Source: DASQWC01 sp035640475
GTDB lineage: Bacteria > Actinomycetota > JAICYB01
Direction: 5' to 3'
Length of the DNA: 55,209 nucleotides
NCBI GenBank assembly: GCA_035640475.1
Contig: DASQWC010000204.1
Location: 1 to 55,209, forward strand
This document shows positions 7,675 to 16,206 of this stretch, in pieces. The position numbers and the translations under genes were made by a program. The stretch's first letter is position 1. Each line of letters opens with the position of its first letter. The notes under the pieces were generated by a model. That model did no database searches and had not been told where the DNA came from. It was given only the letters and a program-made list of their open reading frames with translations.

Positions 7675-8633
7675 TCCTGGAACGTCGCCACCTCGGTCAC
7701 GCACGCCGCGGCGAGCTTGATCAGCGGGACGGCCGCGAGCGCGCCGCTGCCTTCGCCGAGCCGCAGGTCGAGATCGAGCAGCGGATCCTTGCCGAGCTTC
7801 TCGAGGAGCAGCGCGTGACCGGGCTCGGCCGACCGGTGGCCGGCGATACAGTGCTCGAGCGCACCGGGCCTCGCTTCCTCTAACGGAGCGACGGCCGCCG
7901 TCACCACGAAGCCGTCCAGAACGACCGGCACGGACCGGACTCGCGCTTCGGTCACGGCGCCGGCAATCGCGACGAGCTCGGCGCCGCCGGTCTCGCGCAG
8001 AATCTCGAGCGGGTCGCTCAGTCGAGCAACGCGCTTCGATGCCGCATCGACCACGTCGAGCTTTCGCTCGTAGGTCTCGTCGTCGATGCCTGTGCCGCGA
8101 CCCGTCCACACATCGGCCGGGCCTCCATACAGCGCCGCGCAGACGGCCGACGCCGCCGTCGTATTTCCGATTCCCATCTCGCCGCAGACGAGAAGATCGG
8201 TCTCGAGCGACACAACGGCTCGGCGTCCAGCTTCGAAACACTCGCCGAATCGATCGGCGGACAGCGCCGGCTCGAGCATGATGTTGCCGCTCGGACGTCC
8301 GACGCCGACGTCGACGACCTCGAAGGACGCGCCGAGCGCAGCGGCCATCACGTTTGCCGTCGCGGCGCCTTCCCGTAGCGCGCGGAGGACCTCGGCCGTC
8401 ACCGCGGAGGGATACGCGCTGACACCTTCGGCGGTCACCCCGTGATCACCGACGAAGACGACGACGGACGGCGCATCGACGTGCGGGGTCGTCGTGCGCT
8501 GCCAGCCGGCGAGCCATGCCGCAACCTCGTCGAAGCGTCTGAGGGCATCCGCCGGACGCAACGCGTCGGCGGCACGCGCCGCCACCGCCGAGCGTGCGGC
8601 TTCGTCGGGCTGCGGAAAGTCAGGCAGGCTCAC
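7656..8633 (-). CDS. cobT: Nicotinate-nucleotide--dimethylbenzimidazole phosphoribosyltransferase
   Basis: CobT makes alpha-ribazole phosphate from nicotinate mononucleotide and the lower-ligand base. The 325-residue product shows the hallmark VVFVGDHGVTAEGVSAYP, EMGIGNTTAASA (phosphate-binding glycine loop), and the C-terminal LDLDLRLGEGSGA with the catalytic Glu of the LGEGSGA motif. The GTG at 8633 overlaps the cobU stop as GTGA and fits the family's start at SLPDFPQPD. Together with CobU, CobS and CobO it completes salvage of cobinamide, but no corrin-ring genes are in view. Confidence 0.94.
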   Translation of the reverse strand: MSLPDFPQPDEAARSAVAARAADALRPADALRRFDEVAAWLAGWQRTTTPHVDAPSVVVFVGDHGVTAEGVSAYPSAVTAEVLRALREGAATANVMAAALGASFEVVDVGVGRPSGNIMLEPALSADRFGECFEAGRRAVVSLETDLLVCGEMGIGNTTAASAVCAALYGGPADVWTGRGTGIDDETYERKLDVVDAASKRVARLSDPLEILRETGGAELVAIAGAVTEARVRSVPVVLDGFVVTAAVAPLEEARPGALEHCIAGHRSAEPGHALLLEKLGKDPLLDLDLRLGEGSGALAAVPLIKLAAACVTEVATFQEWGLQR

Positions 8634-9145
8634 TGGGGGGCGTCCTGGAGTGGAAGCACCTTGCCGGCGACGACCAGCCAGACCCGATCGGCGTTCTCCG
8701 CCCAGATCGTGTTCACACGTCCGAGCACGTCGGTGTACTCGCGTCCGGCCGCCGAGGCCGGGACCAGGCCGGATCCCACCTCGTTGGTCACGGCGACGAC
8801 GAGACCCGAGCGCTTCGCCGCCGTCTCGGCTGCACGGCGCGCCGCCTCCTCGACGTCGGCATTCCGCTCGAGCAGGTTGGAGACCCACAGGGTCAGGCAA
8901 TCGATGACGACGACGTCGTCGTCGGTTACGGCTTCAAGCCACCGCTGGACGCCGACCGGTTCCTCGACCGTCGTCCATTGCGCCGGACGCTCGGTGCGGT
9001 GCCCCGCGATCCGCGCGGCCATCTCTTCGTCACGCGCCTCGGCGGTAGCGATGAAGACCACCGGCTTCGATTCGCGCGCGGCCATGTCGACGGCGAGCCG
9101 CGACTTGCCGCTGCGCACCCCTCCGATGAGGACGGCGAGTGACAT
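8630..9145 (-). CDS. cobU: Adenosylcobinamide kinase/guanylyltransferase
   Basis: CobU phosphorylates adenosylcobinamide and transfers GMP to it. The 171-residue protein begins with a P-loop, GGVRSGKS at residues 8-15, followed by VVFIATAEARDEEMAARIAGHR (seen as VVFIATAEA and ARIAGHR, carrying the His guanylylated in the family), VVVIDCLTLWVSNLL, and VTNEVGSGLVP. All are diagnostic of CobU/CobP. It is coupled to both neighbours by overlapping start and stop codons. Confidence 0.94.
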   Translation of the reverse strand: MSLAVLIGGVRSGKSRLAVDMAARESKPVVFIATAEARDEEMAARIAGHRTERPAQWTTVEEPVGVQRWLEAVTDDDVVVIDCLTLWVSNLLERNADVEEAARRAAETAAKRSGLVVAVTNEVGSGLVPASAAGREYTDVLGRVNTIWAENADRVWLVVAGKVLPLQDAPQ

Positions 9146-9705
9146 CAGAAGTCAATGCCTCGCCGGGCAGCGATTCCGCGGTCGTAGGCATGGCGCACCT
9201 TGGTCATCTCGGTCACCGTATCGGCGATCTCGATCAACGCCGCTGGTGCGTCTCGTCCGGTCGCGATCACGTTCACGCCCTCGGGCCTCGAACGGATCGC
9301 CGCGACCACGTCGTCCGTCGAGATCCAGTCCCAGTTCATCGGGTAAGTGACCTCGTCGAGCACGACGAGATCGAACTCACCCGAGGCGATCTTCTGCGAA
9401 GCGGCACCCCAGGCCTCGCGGGCGACGTCCGCCGCCTTGGACAAGTCCTCGGAGTCCCACGTGAATCCGTCGCCGATGGCCGACCAGTCGACGCCGAGCG
9501 AACGCGCAACGTCCTCTTCGCCCGCCCGCCAGTCCCCGGACTTGATGAACTGCACGACCGTCACTCGCCACCCGCGCGCAACTGCGCGCAGCACCATGCC
9601 CATCGCCGCCGTCGTCTTGCCCTTCCCGTCGCCCGTATGGACGAGAACGATCGAGGCCGCGTGCTCCCGGCCGGCATCGGGCGCCGTCGTCGGCGGCTCG
9701 CTCAC
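9145..9705 (-). CDS. cobO: Corrinoid ATP:Co(I) adenosyltransferase
   Basis: This enzyme (CobO/BtuR/CobA type) attaches the 5'-deoxyadenosyl group to the corrinoid cobalt. It is a 186-residue P-loop protein with HTGDGKGKTTAAMG (residues 23-36), VVQFIKSGDW, the FDLVVLDEVTYPMNWDW Walker B region, and VIATGRDAP near the C-terminus. It lies between the BtuD-type ATPase gene (4-nt overlap) and cobU (1-nt overlap). The operon thus takes up corrinoids and adenosylates them straight away. Confidence 0.94.
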   Translation of the reverse strand: MSEPPTTAPDAGREHAASIVLVHTGDGKGKTTAAMGMVLRAVARGWRVTVVQFIKSGDWRAGEEDVARSLGVDWSAIGDGFTWDSEDLSKAADVAREAWGAASQKIASGEFDLVVLDEVTYPMNWDWISTDDVVAAIRSRPEGVNVIATGRDAPAALIEIADTVTEMTKVRHAYDRGIAARRGIDF

Positions 9706-10478
9706 CTTGGATGCCTCGTCGGGACAACGACGATGTCGCCGTCCTGCTCGACGATGCGGACCGACGCGCCGAAGTGCTTGCGAATCGCGCCAGCGTTCAA
9801 CACGACCCGCGGAGATCCGAACGCGACGGCCCGGCCCCCGTCGAGAAGCAGCAGCTCGTGCGCGAACTGAGCGGCCAGCGTCAGGTCGTGCATGGCGCTG
9901 AGCACCGTCAGCTCACGCTCGCGCCTGATCTGATCGACGAGCTCGAGCGCCTGCTGCTGGTGACCGACGTCGAGGGCGGTCGTCGGTTCGTCCAGGAGCA
10001 GCACCGGGGCCTGCTGAACGACCGCGCGCGCCAGCAGCGCCCGCTGCACCTCGCCCCCGGACAACGTCTCGAGCGCCCGGTCGGCAAGCTCCACGAGCTC
10101 GAGACGTTCCAGCGCATCGCGGACGACGCGCAGGTCGCCGGCGCTCTCCGAGCCAAGATACGAGATGTACGGCGTCCGGCCCATCAGCACGTAGTCGGTG
10201 ACGGTCATGCCGTCCGGGACCACCGGCCGCTGCGGCACGTAGGCGACGAGCCGCGCAAGCGCACGGCGATCGAGATCGCCGACCGGTGTGCCGGCCAGAT
10301 GAACGTCGCCGGTGAACGCGACGAGACCCATAACGGCACGCAGCAACGACGTCTTGCCGGCGCCGTTCGGCCCGATCACGCCCACCCACGAACCGGCCGG
10401 CACGCTCAGGTCGACCTCGTCGAGTACGGGCACGCCGTCGTAGGAGACCGACGCCCGGCGTACGACGACGGGGTTCAC
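9702..10478 (-). CDS. btuD: Cobalamin-type ABC transporter ATPase
   Basis: The 258-residue ABC ATPase has Walker A GPNGAGKTS (about 38-46), Q-loop YVPQRP, signature LSGGEVQRALLARA, Walker B LLLDEPTTALD and switch His in MHDLTLAAQ. The family (FepC/BtuD) powers iron-siderophore or cobalamin uptake; the riboswitch and cob genes argue for corrinoids. The GTG at 10478 overlaps the permease TGA (GTGA), and the domain begins directly after it. Confidence 0.9.
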   Translation of the reverse strand: MNPVVVRRASVSYDGVPVLDEVDLSVPAGSWVGVIGPNGAGKTSLLRAVMGLVAFTGDVHLAGTPVGDLDRRALARLVAYVPQRPVVPDGMTVTDYVLMGRTPYISYLGSESAGDLRVVRDALERLELVELADRALETLSGGEVQRALLARAVVQQAPVLLLDEPTTALDVGHQQQALELVDQIRRERELTVLSAMHDLTLAAQFAHELLLLDGGRAVAFGSPRVVLNAGAIRKHFGASVRIVEQDGDIVVVPTRHPR

Positions 10479-11524
10479 GCCGATCTCGCGTTCCGAAGCA
10501 CGATGAGAAAGAACGGAGCTCCGAAGAACGCCGTGATCACGCCGATGGGAATCTCGGCCGGCGCGAGCAGCGTGCGCGCAATGAGGTCGGCGCCCACGAG
10601 GAAAGTTGCGCCGAACGCGATCGACAACGGCAGGATCATTCGATAGCTCGTCCCCCAAATGAGCCTGATCGTGTGCGGCACGATGATCCCGACGAACGCG
10701 ATCAACCCGCTCACGGCCACGGCCGCCGCCGTCCCCATCGTCGCGGCGAGAACGACGATCAGCCGGACGCGTGACGCGTTGATGCCGAGCGAGTCGGCTT
10801 CCTCGTCGCCGAGCGACATCACATCGAGCAACCGGCGGTGCAGGAGCAGCCCGACGCCGCTGATCGCGACGTACGGGAGGACGAGCAGGACCTCACGCCA
10901 GCCGACCGTGGCCAGGGTGCCGAGGATGAACACGTACACCTCTTGCACGGTGTCCGCGTTGCGTTGCTGGAAATACGTTTGGGCAGCCGTCAGAAACGAG
11001 GCGACGGCGACGCCGGCGAGGATCAGCGACACCGTCCTGCGGCTGCGCGCGGCCGAACGTCCGAGCACGTACGTGCCGCCGACGCCGACGAGTCCACCGG
11101 CGAAGGCAGCAACGGGAAGCGTGTCTCGCGGAAGGTAGACGATCGCGACCGTGACGCCGAGCCCCGCGCCGGCGGCGACGCCGAGCAAGTACGGATCGGC
11201 GAGCGGGTTGCGGAAGGCGCCCTGGTACGCCGCACCGGCCGTTGCGAGCATGGCCCCGACCAACCCGCCGAGCACGACCCGCGGGATGCGTAATTGCCAG
11301 AGAATCGCGGCTTCGCCGTCCGTGAGACGAGATGGAACGCGAACGAACGGCAAACGGTCGAGCAGCTCGCGGACGACGTCGGCCGGCGACAGGCGCACCG
11401 GGCCGACGAGCACGCCGGCGAGCATGGCCGCAACGAAGACGGCGACGGCGATCCCGAGCAGGCTCGGCCGGAGACGGGCCGGACGCAGCCCGAGCCGGGC
11501 GGGGGCCGCCTCCGCGACGGCCAT
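10475..11524 (-). CDS. btuC: Cobalamin-type ABC transporter permease
   Basis: This FecCD/BtuC permease of 349 residues has about ten TM helices. Family motifs include RIPRVVLGGLVGAMLATAGAAYQG (seen as RIPRVVLGG and GAAYQG), RNPLADPYLLGVAAGAGLG, FILGTLATVGW, and the ATPase-coupling region SLGDEEADSLG, followed by GLIAFVGIIVPHTIRL. It works with the lipoprotein and ATPase encoded either side. Start ATG at 11524 shares one base with the btuF stop. Confidence 0.92.
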   Translation of the reverse strand: MAVAEAAPARLGLRPARLRPSLLGIAVAVFVAAMLAGVLVGPVRLSPADVVRELLDRLPFVRVPSRLTDGEAAILWQLRIPRVVLGGLVGAMLATAGAAYQGAFRNPLADPYLLGVAAGAGLGVTVAIVYLPRDTLPVAAFAGGLVGVGGTYVLGRSAARSRRTVSLILAGVAVASFLTAAQTYFQQRNADTVQEVYVFILGTLATVGWREVLLVLPYVAISGVGLLLHRRLLDVMSLGDEEADSLGINASRVRLIVVLAATMGTAAAVAVSGLIAFVGIIVPHTIRLIWGTSYRMILPLSIAFGATFLVGADLIARTLLAPAEIPIGVITAFFGAPFFLIVLRNARSA

Positions 11525-12441
11525 CAGGCGCCTGCCGGCTCCAGCGCGCTCACCCTGCTCACGACGATCTCGAGCAGGTCGACGACTCTCGGCCCCCAGC
11601 GCGACGCGATGTCGTCGTCGAGCTCGATCACGGCATCGTTGCGCACGGCCGCGAGTCCGTTCCACCCGGGCCGTTTCGCGACCTTGTCTGCCGTCTGCTC
11701 GCAACACTTCGTGTCGGCGAGAAGGATCACATCCGGGTTCGCCTGGATGATGTACTCGGCCGAGAGCTGCGGATAGCCCGAACTCGCCCCTTGCGCGGCG
11801 TCCGCGATGTTTTCCAGCCCCGCAAGAATGTAGATCTCACCGATGAACGTCTTGGATGTGACGCTGAAGAGCTTCTGATCGAGCTCGTGGTAATAGCTCA
11901 GCTTTCGCTTCGGCGCGGACTGCTTCAGTCGATCGACGCTCGACGTCATGAACGCGACGAGGCGCGCGGCTTCGGCGACGTGCCCGGTGGCCGCGCCGAG
12001 CTGCTCGATCTGCGCGTAGGAGTCCGACAGCGTCTTGGCCGCCGGCTGATGCAGCGTCGGGACCTTCACAGCCGCGAGCGAATTCAGGATCTCGTTGATG
12101 TCGTCGGACACGACGACGAGATCCGGCTTGCGCTGTGCGACGGCTTCCGCGTTCGGCTGGAAGCCCGAGAGATCGGTCTTCGGAGCACCCTCCGGGTAGT
12201 TCGACCGATCGTCGACGGCGATGACTTGGTCGCCGGCGCCGATCGCGTACAGCATCTCGGTCGCCGTCGGCGACAGCGACACGATCCGAGAGGGCCGCCG
12301 CGGGACTGTGACCGCACCGTTGGCCGCGGCAATCGTGACGGGAAACGACTTCGCTCCCGAGGACGCACCGAGCTCGTTGGACTCCTGCGCGCACGCGGCG
12401 GCCAGCGCGCACAGGACGGCGACGGCTACCAGACGCTTCAC
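11524..12441 (-). CDS. btuF: Cobalamin-type ABC transporter substrate-binding lipoprotein
   Basis: The 305-residue product has a lipoprotein signal ending LAAAC with Cys17 as the lipidated residue, so it is anchored outside the membrane. The mature part is a PBP2/BtuF-like bilobal domain: RRPSRIVSLSPTATEMLYAIGAGDQV (seen as SRIVSLSPTATEML), KPDLVVVSDD, and NPDVILLADTKCCEQ late. Substrate is inferred to be cobalamin or cobinamide from operon context. It overlaps the preceding gene by 4 nt (ATGA). Confidence 0.92.
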   Translation of the reverse strand: MKRLVAVAVLCALAAACAQESNELGASSGAKSFPVTIAAANGAVTVPRRPSRIVSLSPTATEMLYAIGAGDQVIAVDDRSNYPEGAPKTDLSGFQPNAEAVAQRKPDLVVVSDDINEILNSLAAVKVPTLHQPAAKTLSDSYAQIEQLGAATGHVAEAARLVAFMTSSVDRLKQSAPKRKLSYYHELDQKLFSVTSKTFIGEIYILAGLENIADAAQGASSGYPQLSAEYIIQANPDVILLADTKCCEQTADKVAKRPGWNGLAAVRNDAVIELDDDIASRWGPRVVDLLEIVVSRVSALEPAGA

Positions 12442-13013
12442 GCCACGCTCCCACAGCGCTTCGGGCCGAACGCGAGCACAGGTGCGGACGTGTCGCCGTT
12501 CTGTAGGTGGACCTGCGAGCGGCAGATGTCGTTGATCGAATGAATCGACCCCGGCGGCGTCCCGTGGGGCCCGAACGTCCAGTAATCGACCGAGCCGTCT
12601 TTGATGACCCGCTCGCTCGGATACGTCTCACCGTGATGGATCATGGGCTCGTCGTGGCGTTCCTGGACCCAGTACGACCACGACGCCGTCGTCCCGAAGG
12701 CCGGAGTGCAGAAGCATTCGCTCGAGTTCGACGTTCTGCAGCCCTCACCGTCGAGCCAGCACACGCCGGTACCCTCGGGGAAGCGCGCCGAGCGAAAATC
12801 GAACCGGCTGAGCTTCAGCAGCTCTATGCCGTCGATCTGGTGACCCGTGAAGGCAACGCAATCCGTCAGCGTGCCGAGATCGCCGTGCTGTACCACTACG
12901 CCGGCGTGATGCACAGGCTGTGCGGCAATTGCCGTCCCGCGGATGCCGAACGCACCGGCGAGCATCACGACAACAACCAAGAGACTCGCGCCTCTGCGCG
13001 ACAGACGAACCAT
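12438..13013 (-). CDS. Secreted Cys-rich protein, DUF4430/transcobalamin-like, first gene of B12 operon
   Basis: The 191-residue product has a Sec signal peptide (basic MVRLSRR, hydrophobic core 10-30, likely cleavage near AIAA-Q). The mature chain holds seven cysteines (52, 85, 92, 100, 102, 164, 187), suggesting disulfides. The segment SWSYWVQ...GETYPSERVIKDGSVDYWTFG (residues 111-148) resembles the WxYW...dGsveyWxfG pattern of the DUF4430 domain found in transcobalamin-type corrinoid-binding proteins. ATG at 13013 follows GAGGAGG. Being directly under the riboswitch and 5' to btuF, it may capture corrinoid at the cell surface. That role is inferred, and the domain call rests on the short pattern. 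Confidence 0.6.
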   Translation of the reverse strand: MVRLSRRGASLLVVVVMLAGAFGIRGTAIAAQPVHHAGVVVQHGDLGTLTDCVAFTGHQIDGIELLKLSRFDFRSARFPEGTGVCWLDGEGCRTSNSSECFCTPAFGTTASWSYWVQERHDEPMIHHGETYPSERVIKDGSVDYWTFGPHGTPPGSIHSINDICRSQVHLQNGDTSAPVLAFGPKRCGSVA

Positions 13014-13056
13014 CTGCTCCACCTCCTCGTCCTCGAAGGAGAATGCGGAGCTTCGG

Positions 13057-13176
13057 CGACGGCGGGTCGTCCTGGCTCGTGCGCTGTTCGCGCACTTACA
13101 GTTGCGGGTCAGCGCCGGACTCACACCGGCTTCGCCGCTTACGCCCTGACCATCCGGGGTTCAGGGCACCGCCGCG
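13057..13176 (-). ncRNA. Cobalamin (AdoCbl-type) riboswitch
   Basis: On the minus strand the leader contains the conserved core GCCGGTGTGAGTCCGGCGCT, then GACCCGCAACTGTAA, and finally the B12 box GAGCCAGGACGACCCGCC. GGCGG near 13176-13170 can pair with CCGCC near 13062-13066 to form P1. This is the classic cobalamin riboswitch layout. It lies about 45 nt before the ATG of the secreted DUF4430-like gene. It should switch the whole btu/cob operon (6907-13013) off when adenosylcobalamin is abundant; no strong terminator follows, so control of translation initiation is more likely. Confidence 0.95.
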
Positions 13177-13207
13177 TCTGCTCTTTGCTGTTTCGAACGC
13201 TAACAGA

Positions 13208-14431
13208 TCACGCCGCGACGGCCAGACCGGTGAGGTACATCACGAGAATTCCGGCCGTGAAGCCCACCGCATTGAGCGGCGCCGACAGCTGCTTACCGTC
13301 CCCGCGCAGCAGCTTGCCGAGCTCCCAGACGACCTGGACGATCGCGCCGGCGCCGATCGACAGAAAGAGCACCGCCATGATCGGCGAGTACGCAAGGCCG
13401 CCCGAGTAGGTGCCGAGAATCGTCGGCACGCCGGCGATCGCGCCGAGACCGGCCAGCTGCCGGAGACTGGGACGCTCGCGCGACAGCGGCGTCACGATGC
13501 CCAGTCCTTCGGTCACGTTGTGCATCGTGAACCCCAGGATGAGAAAAGCGGTCAGCCCGACCTCTCCCAGTGCGTACGCCGCGCCGATCGCCAGACCCTC
13601 CCCGAGGTTGTGCAAGCCGATGCCGACGGCGATGAGCAGCGCGACGTACAGACGCGACGCCTCGCCGCGCCGCCTGGACCGCAGCCAGCCGTCGAGGGCG
13701 TACAGGGCCGCCAGCGCACCGACGACACCGATGACGATGAGTCCGACCCCCTGGAACGCACCCGGCACATTGCCGGCCGTCTCGAGCGCCTCGTCGAGCG
13801 CGTCGACGGCAAGAAAGACGAGCAGTCCTGCCGTCAGCGCGAGGAAGAAGCGCACCCACTGCTCGGGGAGGCGGCGCACGAAGGGGAGCCACGTGAGTCC
13901 AAGAAACACGGGAATGACCCCGACGAAGATCCCGAGCAGGGTGAACGTCCACAGCGTCTTCCCGGTCGTCTCCGGCGTCTCGACGGCGACGGCGATCTCA
14001 TGCGCGAACGCGACTCCGGTCGACGAAAGCAGGACGACCTCGTGGGCTTCGCCCTCGACCCACGGGTACGGGATGTGCAGCGTCGCCCGGCCGAGACGTT
14101 CGATGTGCGCGTCCGGTGAGATGTCGTAGTTCCAGTACGCCTCGTCAACGAGCACCTGCGCGACCTCGACGGGATCCGGGCCCCCGTTTCGAACGGTGAG
14201 CACGATCTCCCGCGGCTGCGTCTTCAGGACGGCGCGCTCGATCGTGAGCTCCTCCACCGCCGGGAAGTCGCCTCGCAGACTCTTCAGCGGGTCGGTCGCG
14301 ACGAAGACGACGAGCAGCGCGCCGAGCGCGACGAGCGGTAGCACACCGAGCGCCCAGCGCGGCGCCTTCGACAGAGGCTCCGCCGGAGCGCGCTTCGTGG
14401 CCGAACCCGGCTTGGACTTAGACCGTGACAT
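13208..14431 (-). CDS. ZIP-family metal transporter with N-terminal extracytoplasmic domain
   Basis: The 407-residue protein has an N-terminal TM (about 28-48), a beta-rich domain of about 110 residues outside the membrane (LTVRNGGPDPVEVAQVLVDE suggests an Ig-like fold), then eight predicted TM helices. The metal-path motifs are HNLGEGLAIG and HNVTEGLGI, the paired HNxxEG motifs of ZIP TM4 and TM5. Unlike most bacterial ZIPs of about 250 aa, it has the added domain. ATG at 14431 overlaps the multicopper oxidase gene by 14 nt. Under a DtxR-type regulator, Mn, Fe or Zn are the candidate metals. Confidence 0.85.
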   Translation of the reverse strand: MSRSKSKPGSATKRAPAEPLSKAPRWALGVLPLVALGALLVVFVATDPLKSLRGDFPAVEELTIERAVLKTQPREIVLTVRNGGPDPVEVAQVLVDEAYWNYDISPDAHIERLGRATLHIPYPWVEGEAHEVVLLSSTGVAFAHEIAVAVETPETTGKTLWTFTLLGIFVGVIPVFLGLTWLPFVRRLPEQWVRFFLALTAGLLVFLAVDALDEALETAGNVPGAFQGVGLIVIGVVGALAALYALDGWLRSRRRGEASRLYVALLIAVGIGLHNLGEGLAIGAAYALGEVGLTAFLILGFTMHNVTEGLGIVTPLSRERPSLRQLAGLGAIAGVPTILGTYSGGLAYSPIMAVLFLSIGAGAIVQVVWELGKLLRGDGKQLSAPLNAVGFTAGILVMYLTGLAVAA

Positions 14432-15488
14432 CGAAGAACCCCATCCATCCGAGCTCGACGAACTCCGATTGGTGCGCATGGAACATGTGCATGCCCGGCT
14501 CGTAGCCGCGGAAGTTGAACTCGAGAATCCCGCGCTGTGCCTGACACTGCATGACCGTGTCGGTGAACACGGTCGGCTTCAACGACGTCCCCGTGTCGTA
14601 GTAGTCGAAGAAATTGCCGTGCAAGTGGAACGAGTTGATCGGGTCGAACTCCGTGATGTTGACGAGGTAGACGCGGACGGTCTCGTCGCGCTGAATTCGG
14701 ATCGGTGCGTGTTGGTAAGCGAACGCGATGCTGTTCACGGCGTAGACCTCGTTCTCGGCGTCGAAGTTCGCGTCGAACGCGTTCATCACCATGACGAGCT
14801 CACGGATGTTTGCGGCTCGCACGCCTTCCGGAGACCGGCGGCGCGCGGCGTCGGCTTCCTCCGGATGCAGTGCCGGATCGGGATCGATGATGAACGCGCC
14901 GTAGAGGCCCTTGTGAATGTGGCGCTTCAGGGGTCCGGAATGGCAGTGGTACAGGTGAAGCCCAAAGGGAAACGCATCGAACTCGTACACGAAGGTGTCG
15001 CCGGGCAAGACGTCGCCGCGGCCGATGCCGGGAACGCCGTCCATCTGCGCAGAGTGCAGGCCGTGAAAGTGGATCGTGTGCGGATGTGCGCCGCCGTTCA
15101 CGAACTCGATGCGCAGCCGGTCGCCCTCCGTAGCGCGCAACGTCGGGCCGGGAATGCGTCCGTTATAGGTCCACGCCGGGAAGAACAGACCGGGCGCGAT
15201 CTCGACGTCTTTGTCCTGCGCGACGATGCGGTACTCGCGGATGCGCCGTCCGTCGCGCATGAACGTGTGGCCGTACTCGAAGTCGGTGAGGATGTCGCTC
15301 GGGTCGAAGCCGTTGCGCGCATGGTCGACGACGCCGACGGTTCCCATACCGCTGTGATCCATCGGCCCGCGCGGCTTTGCACCGTGATGCTCTTCGGCTT
15401 GCACGATCCGGCCCAGCACTCCACCGCCGACCACGGCGGCCGCGCCCACTCCCCCGGCGCGGAGCAACTCTCTTCGCGAGACCTTCAT
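14418..15488 (-). CDS. Two-domain multicopper oxidase, Tat-exported
   Basis: The 356-residue enzyme begins with a twin-arginine signal (VSRRELLRAGG) and an Ala/Gly-rich hydrophobic stretch. Copper motifs are HTIHFHGLH, GLHLYHCHSGPLKRHIHKG (His-Cys-His, type 1 site in domain 1), NSFHLHGNFF and GMHMFHAHQSEF (no Cys, so domain 2 lacks type 1 copper). This is the layout of two-domain laccases and nitrite-reductase-like oxidases that trimerise. It is co-transcribed with a DtxR regulator (ATGA overlap) and a ZIP transporter, suggesting metal-ion oxidation or copper handling. Substrate is unknown. Confidence 0.88.
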   Translation of the reverse strand: MKVSRRELLRAGGVGAAAVVGGGVLGRIVQAEEHHGAKPRGPMDHSGMGTVGVVDHARNGFDPSDILTDFEYGHTFMRDGRRIREYRIVAQDKDVEIAPGLFFPAWTYNGRIPGPTLRATEGDRLRIEFVNGGAHPHTIHFHGLHSAQMDGVPGIGRGDVLPGDTFVYEFDAFPFGLHLYHCHSGPLKRHIHKGLYGAFIIDPDPALHPEEADAARRRSPEGVRAANIRELVMVMNAFDANFDAENEVYAVNSIAFAYQHAPIRIQRDETVRVYLVNITEFDPINSFHLHGNFFDYYDTGTSLKPTVFTDTVMQCQAQRGILEFNFRGYEPGMHMFHAHQSEFVELGWMGFFDVTV

Positions 15489-16150
15489 TCGTCGTCCTCC
15501 CGTGCTACGTGAACAGCAGCTGCTGCTTCGGCTCCGATCACATGCTCGTCGCCGTCGATTCGGGCACGAACGCCGCCACCGAAAGAGATCGTCTCGACGA
15601 CCTCCACGGCCGCGCCGGGCCGCAGCCCGGTCGCGTCGAGGTGGCGAAGGAGGTCGGCGTTCCGATCGCTCACGCGACGAACGACGCAGCGCTCGCCGGC
15701 CTCCATCTCGTTCAGCGACGGAAACGGGTCCTCGGCGAGCACGAGAGCGGCCGACGGGATCGGATGTCCGTGTGGGTCCTCGGTCGGGTACCCGAGGAGC
15801 TCGTCCAGCCTCGACTCGAGGTCCTCGGAGATCACGTGCTCGAGGGCGTCCGCCTCGGCGTGCACCTTGTCCCACGGCATGCCGACGACCTTGCTCAGGT
15901 AGAGCTCGAGCAGGCGATGGTGGCGGATGACCTCGACGGCCTCACGGGCGCCGCGGCGAGTGAGGCGTACTCCTTTGTATGGGCGGTGCGCGACGTAGCC
16001 CAGGTCGTGCAGGCGGCGCATCATTCCCGACACCGACGCCTGCGTGACGCCGAGCATCCGGGCGAGGGCCGACGTCGGCACGTCCGACCGGCTTCCGCCG
16101 AGGTGGTAGATGGCCTTGAGATAGTCCTGGACGGCTGTCGTCTCGGGCAT
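15485..16150 (-). CDS. DtxR/MntR-family metal-dependent repressor
   Basis: The 221-residue protein has an N-terminal HTH (AVQDYLKAIYHLGG, ALARMLGVTQASVSGMMRRL), a dimerisation/metal domain with RHHRLLELYLSKVVGMPWDKVHAEADALEHVISEDLE (seen as RHHRLLELYL, HAEADALEH), and a C-terminal FeoA/SH3-like domain. This is full-length DtxR/IdeR architecture rather than the shorter MntR. It heads an operon with the multicopper oxidase and the fused ZIP. A perfect inverted repeat 12 nt upstream of its ATG is the likely operator, implying autoregulation by Fe or Mn. Confidence 0.92.
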   Translation of the reverse strand: MPETTAVQDYLKAIYHLGGSRSDVPTSALARMLGVTQASVSGMMRRLHDLGYVAHRPYKGVRLTRRGAREAVEVIRHHRLLELYLSKVVGMPWDKVHAEADALEHVISEDLESRLDELLGYPTEDPHGHPIPSAALVLAEDPFPSLNEMEAGERCVVRRVSDRNADLLRHLDATGLRPGAAVEVVETISFGGGVRARIDGDEHVIGAEAAAAVHVAREDDE

Positions 16151-16161
16151 AGTTCGGCGTA

Positions 16162-16179
16162 CCTAACTTGATTGTTAGG
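16162..16179. promoter_or_regulatory. DtxR-type operator
   Basis: CCTAAC-TTGATT-GTTAGG is a perfect 6-bp inverted repeat around a 6-bp spacer, closely resembling half of the TTAGG...CCTAA boxes bound by DtxR/IdeR/MntR proteins. It sits 12 nt upstream of the DtxR-family start codon and would occlude its promoter. Confidence 0.75.
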
Positions 16180-16206
16180 CATCTCACCGGACGGCGCAAG
16201 CGAGCG

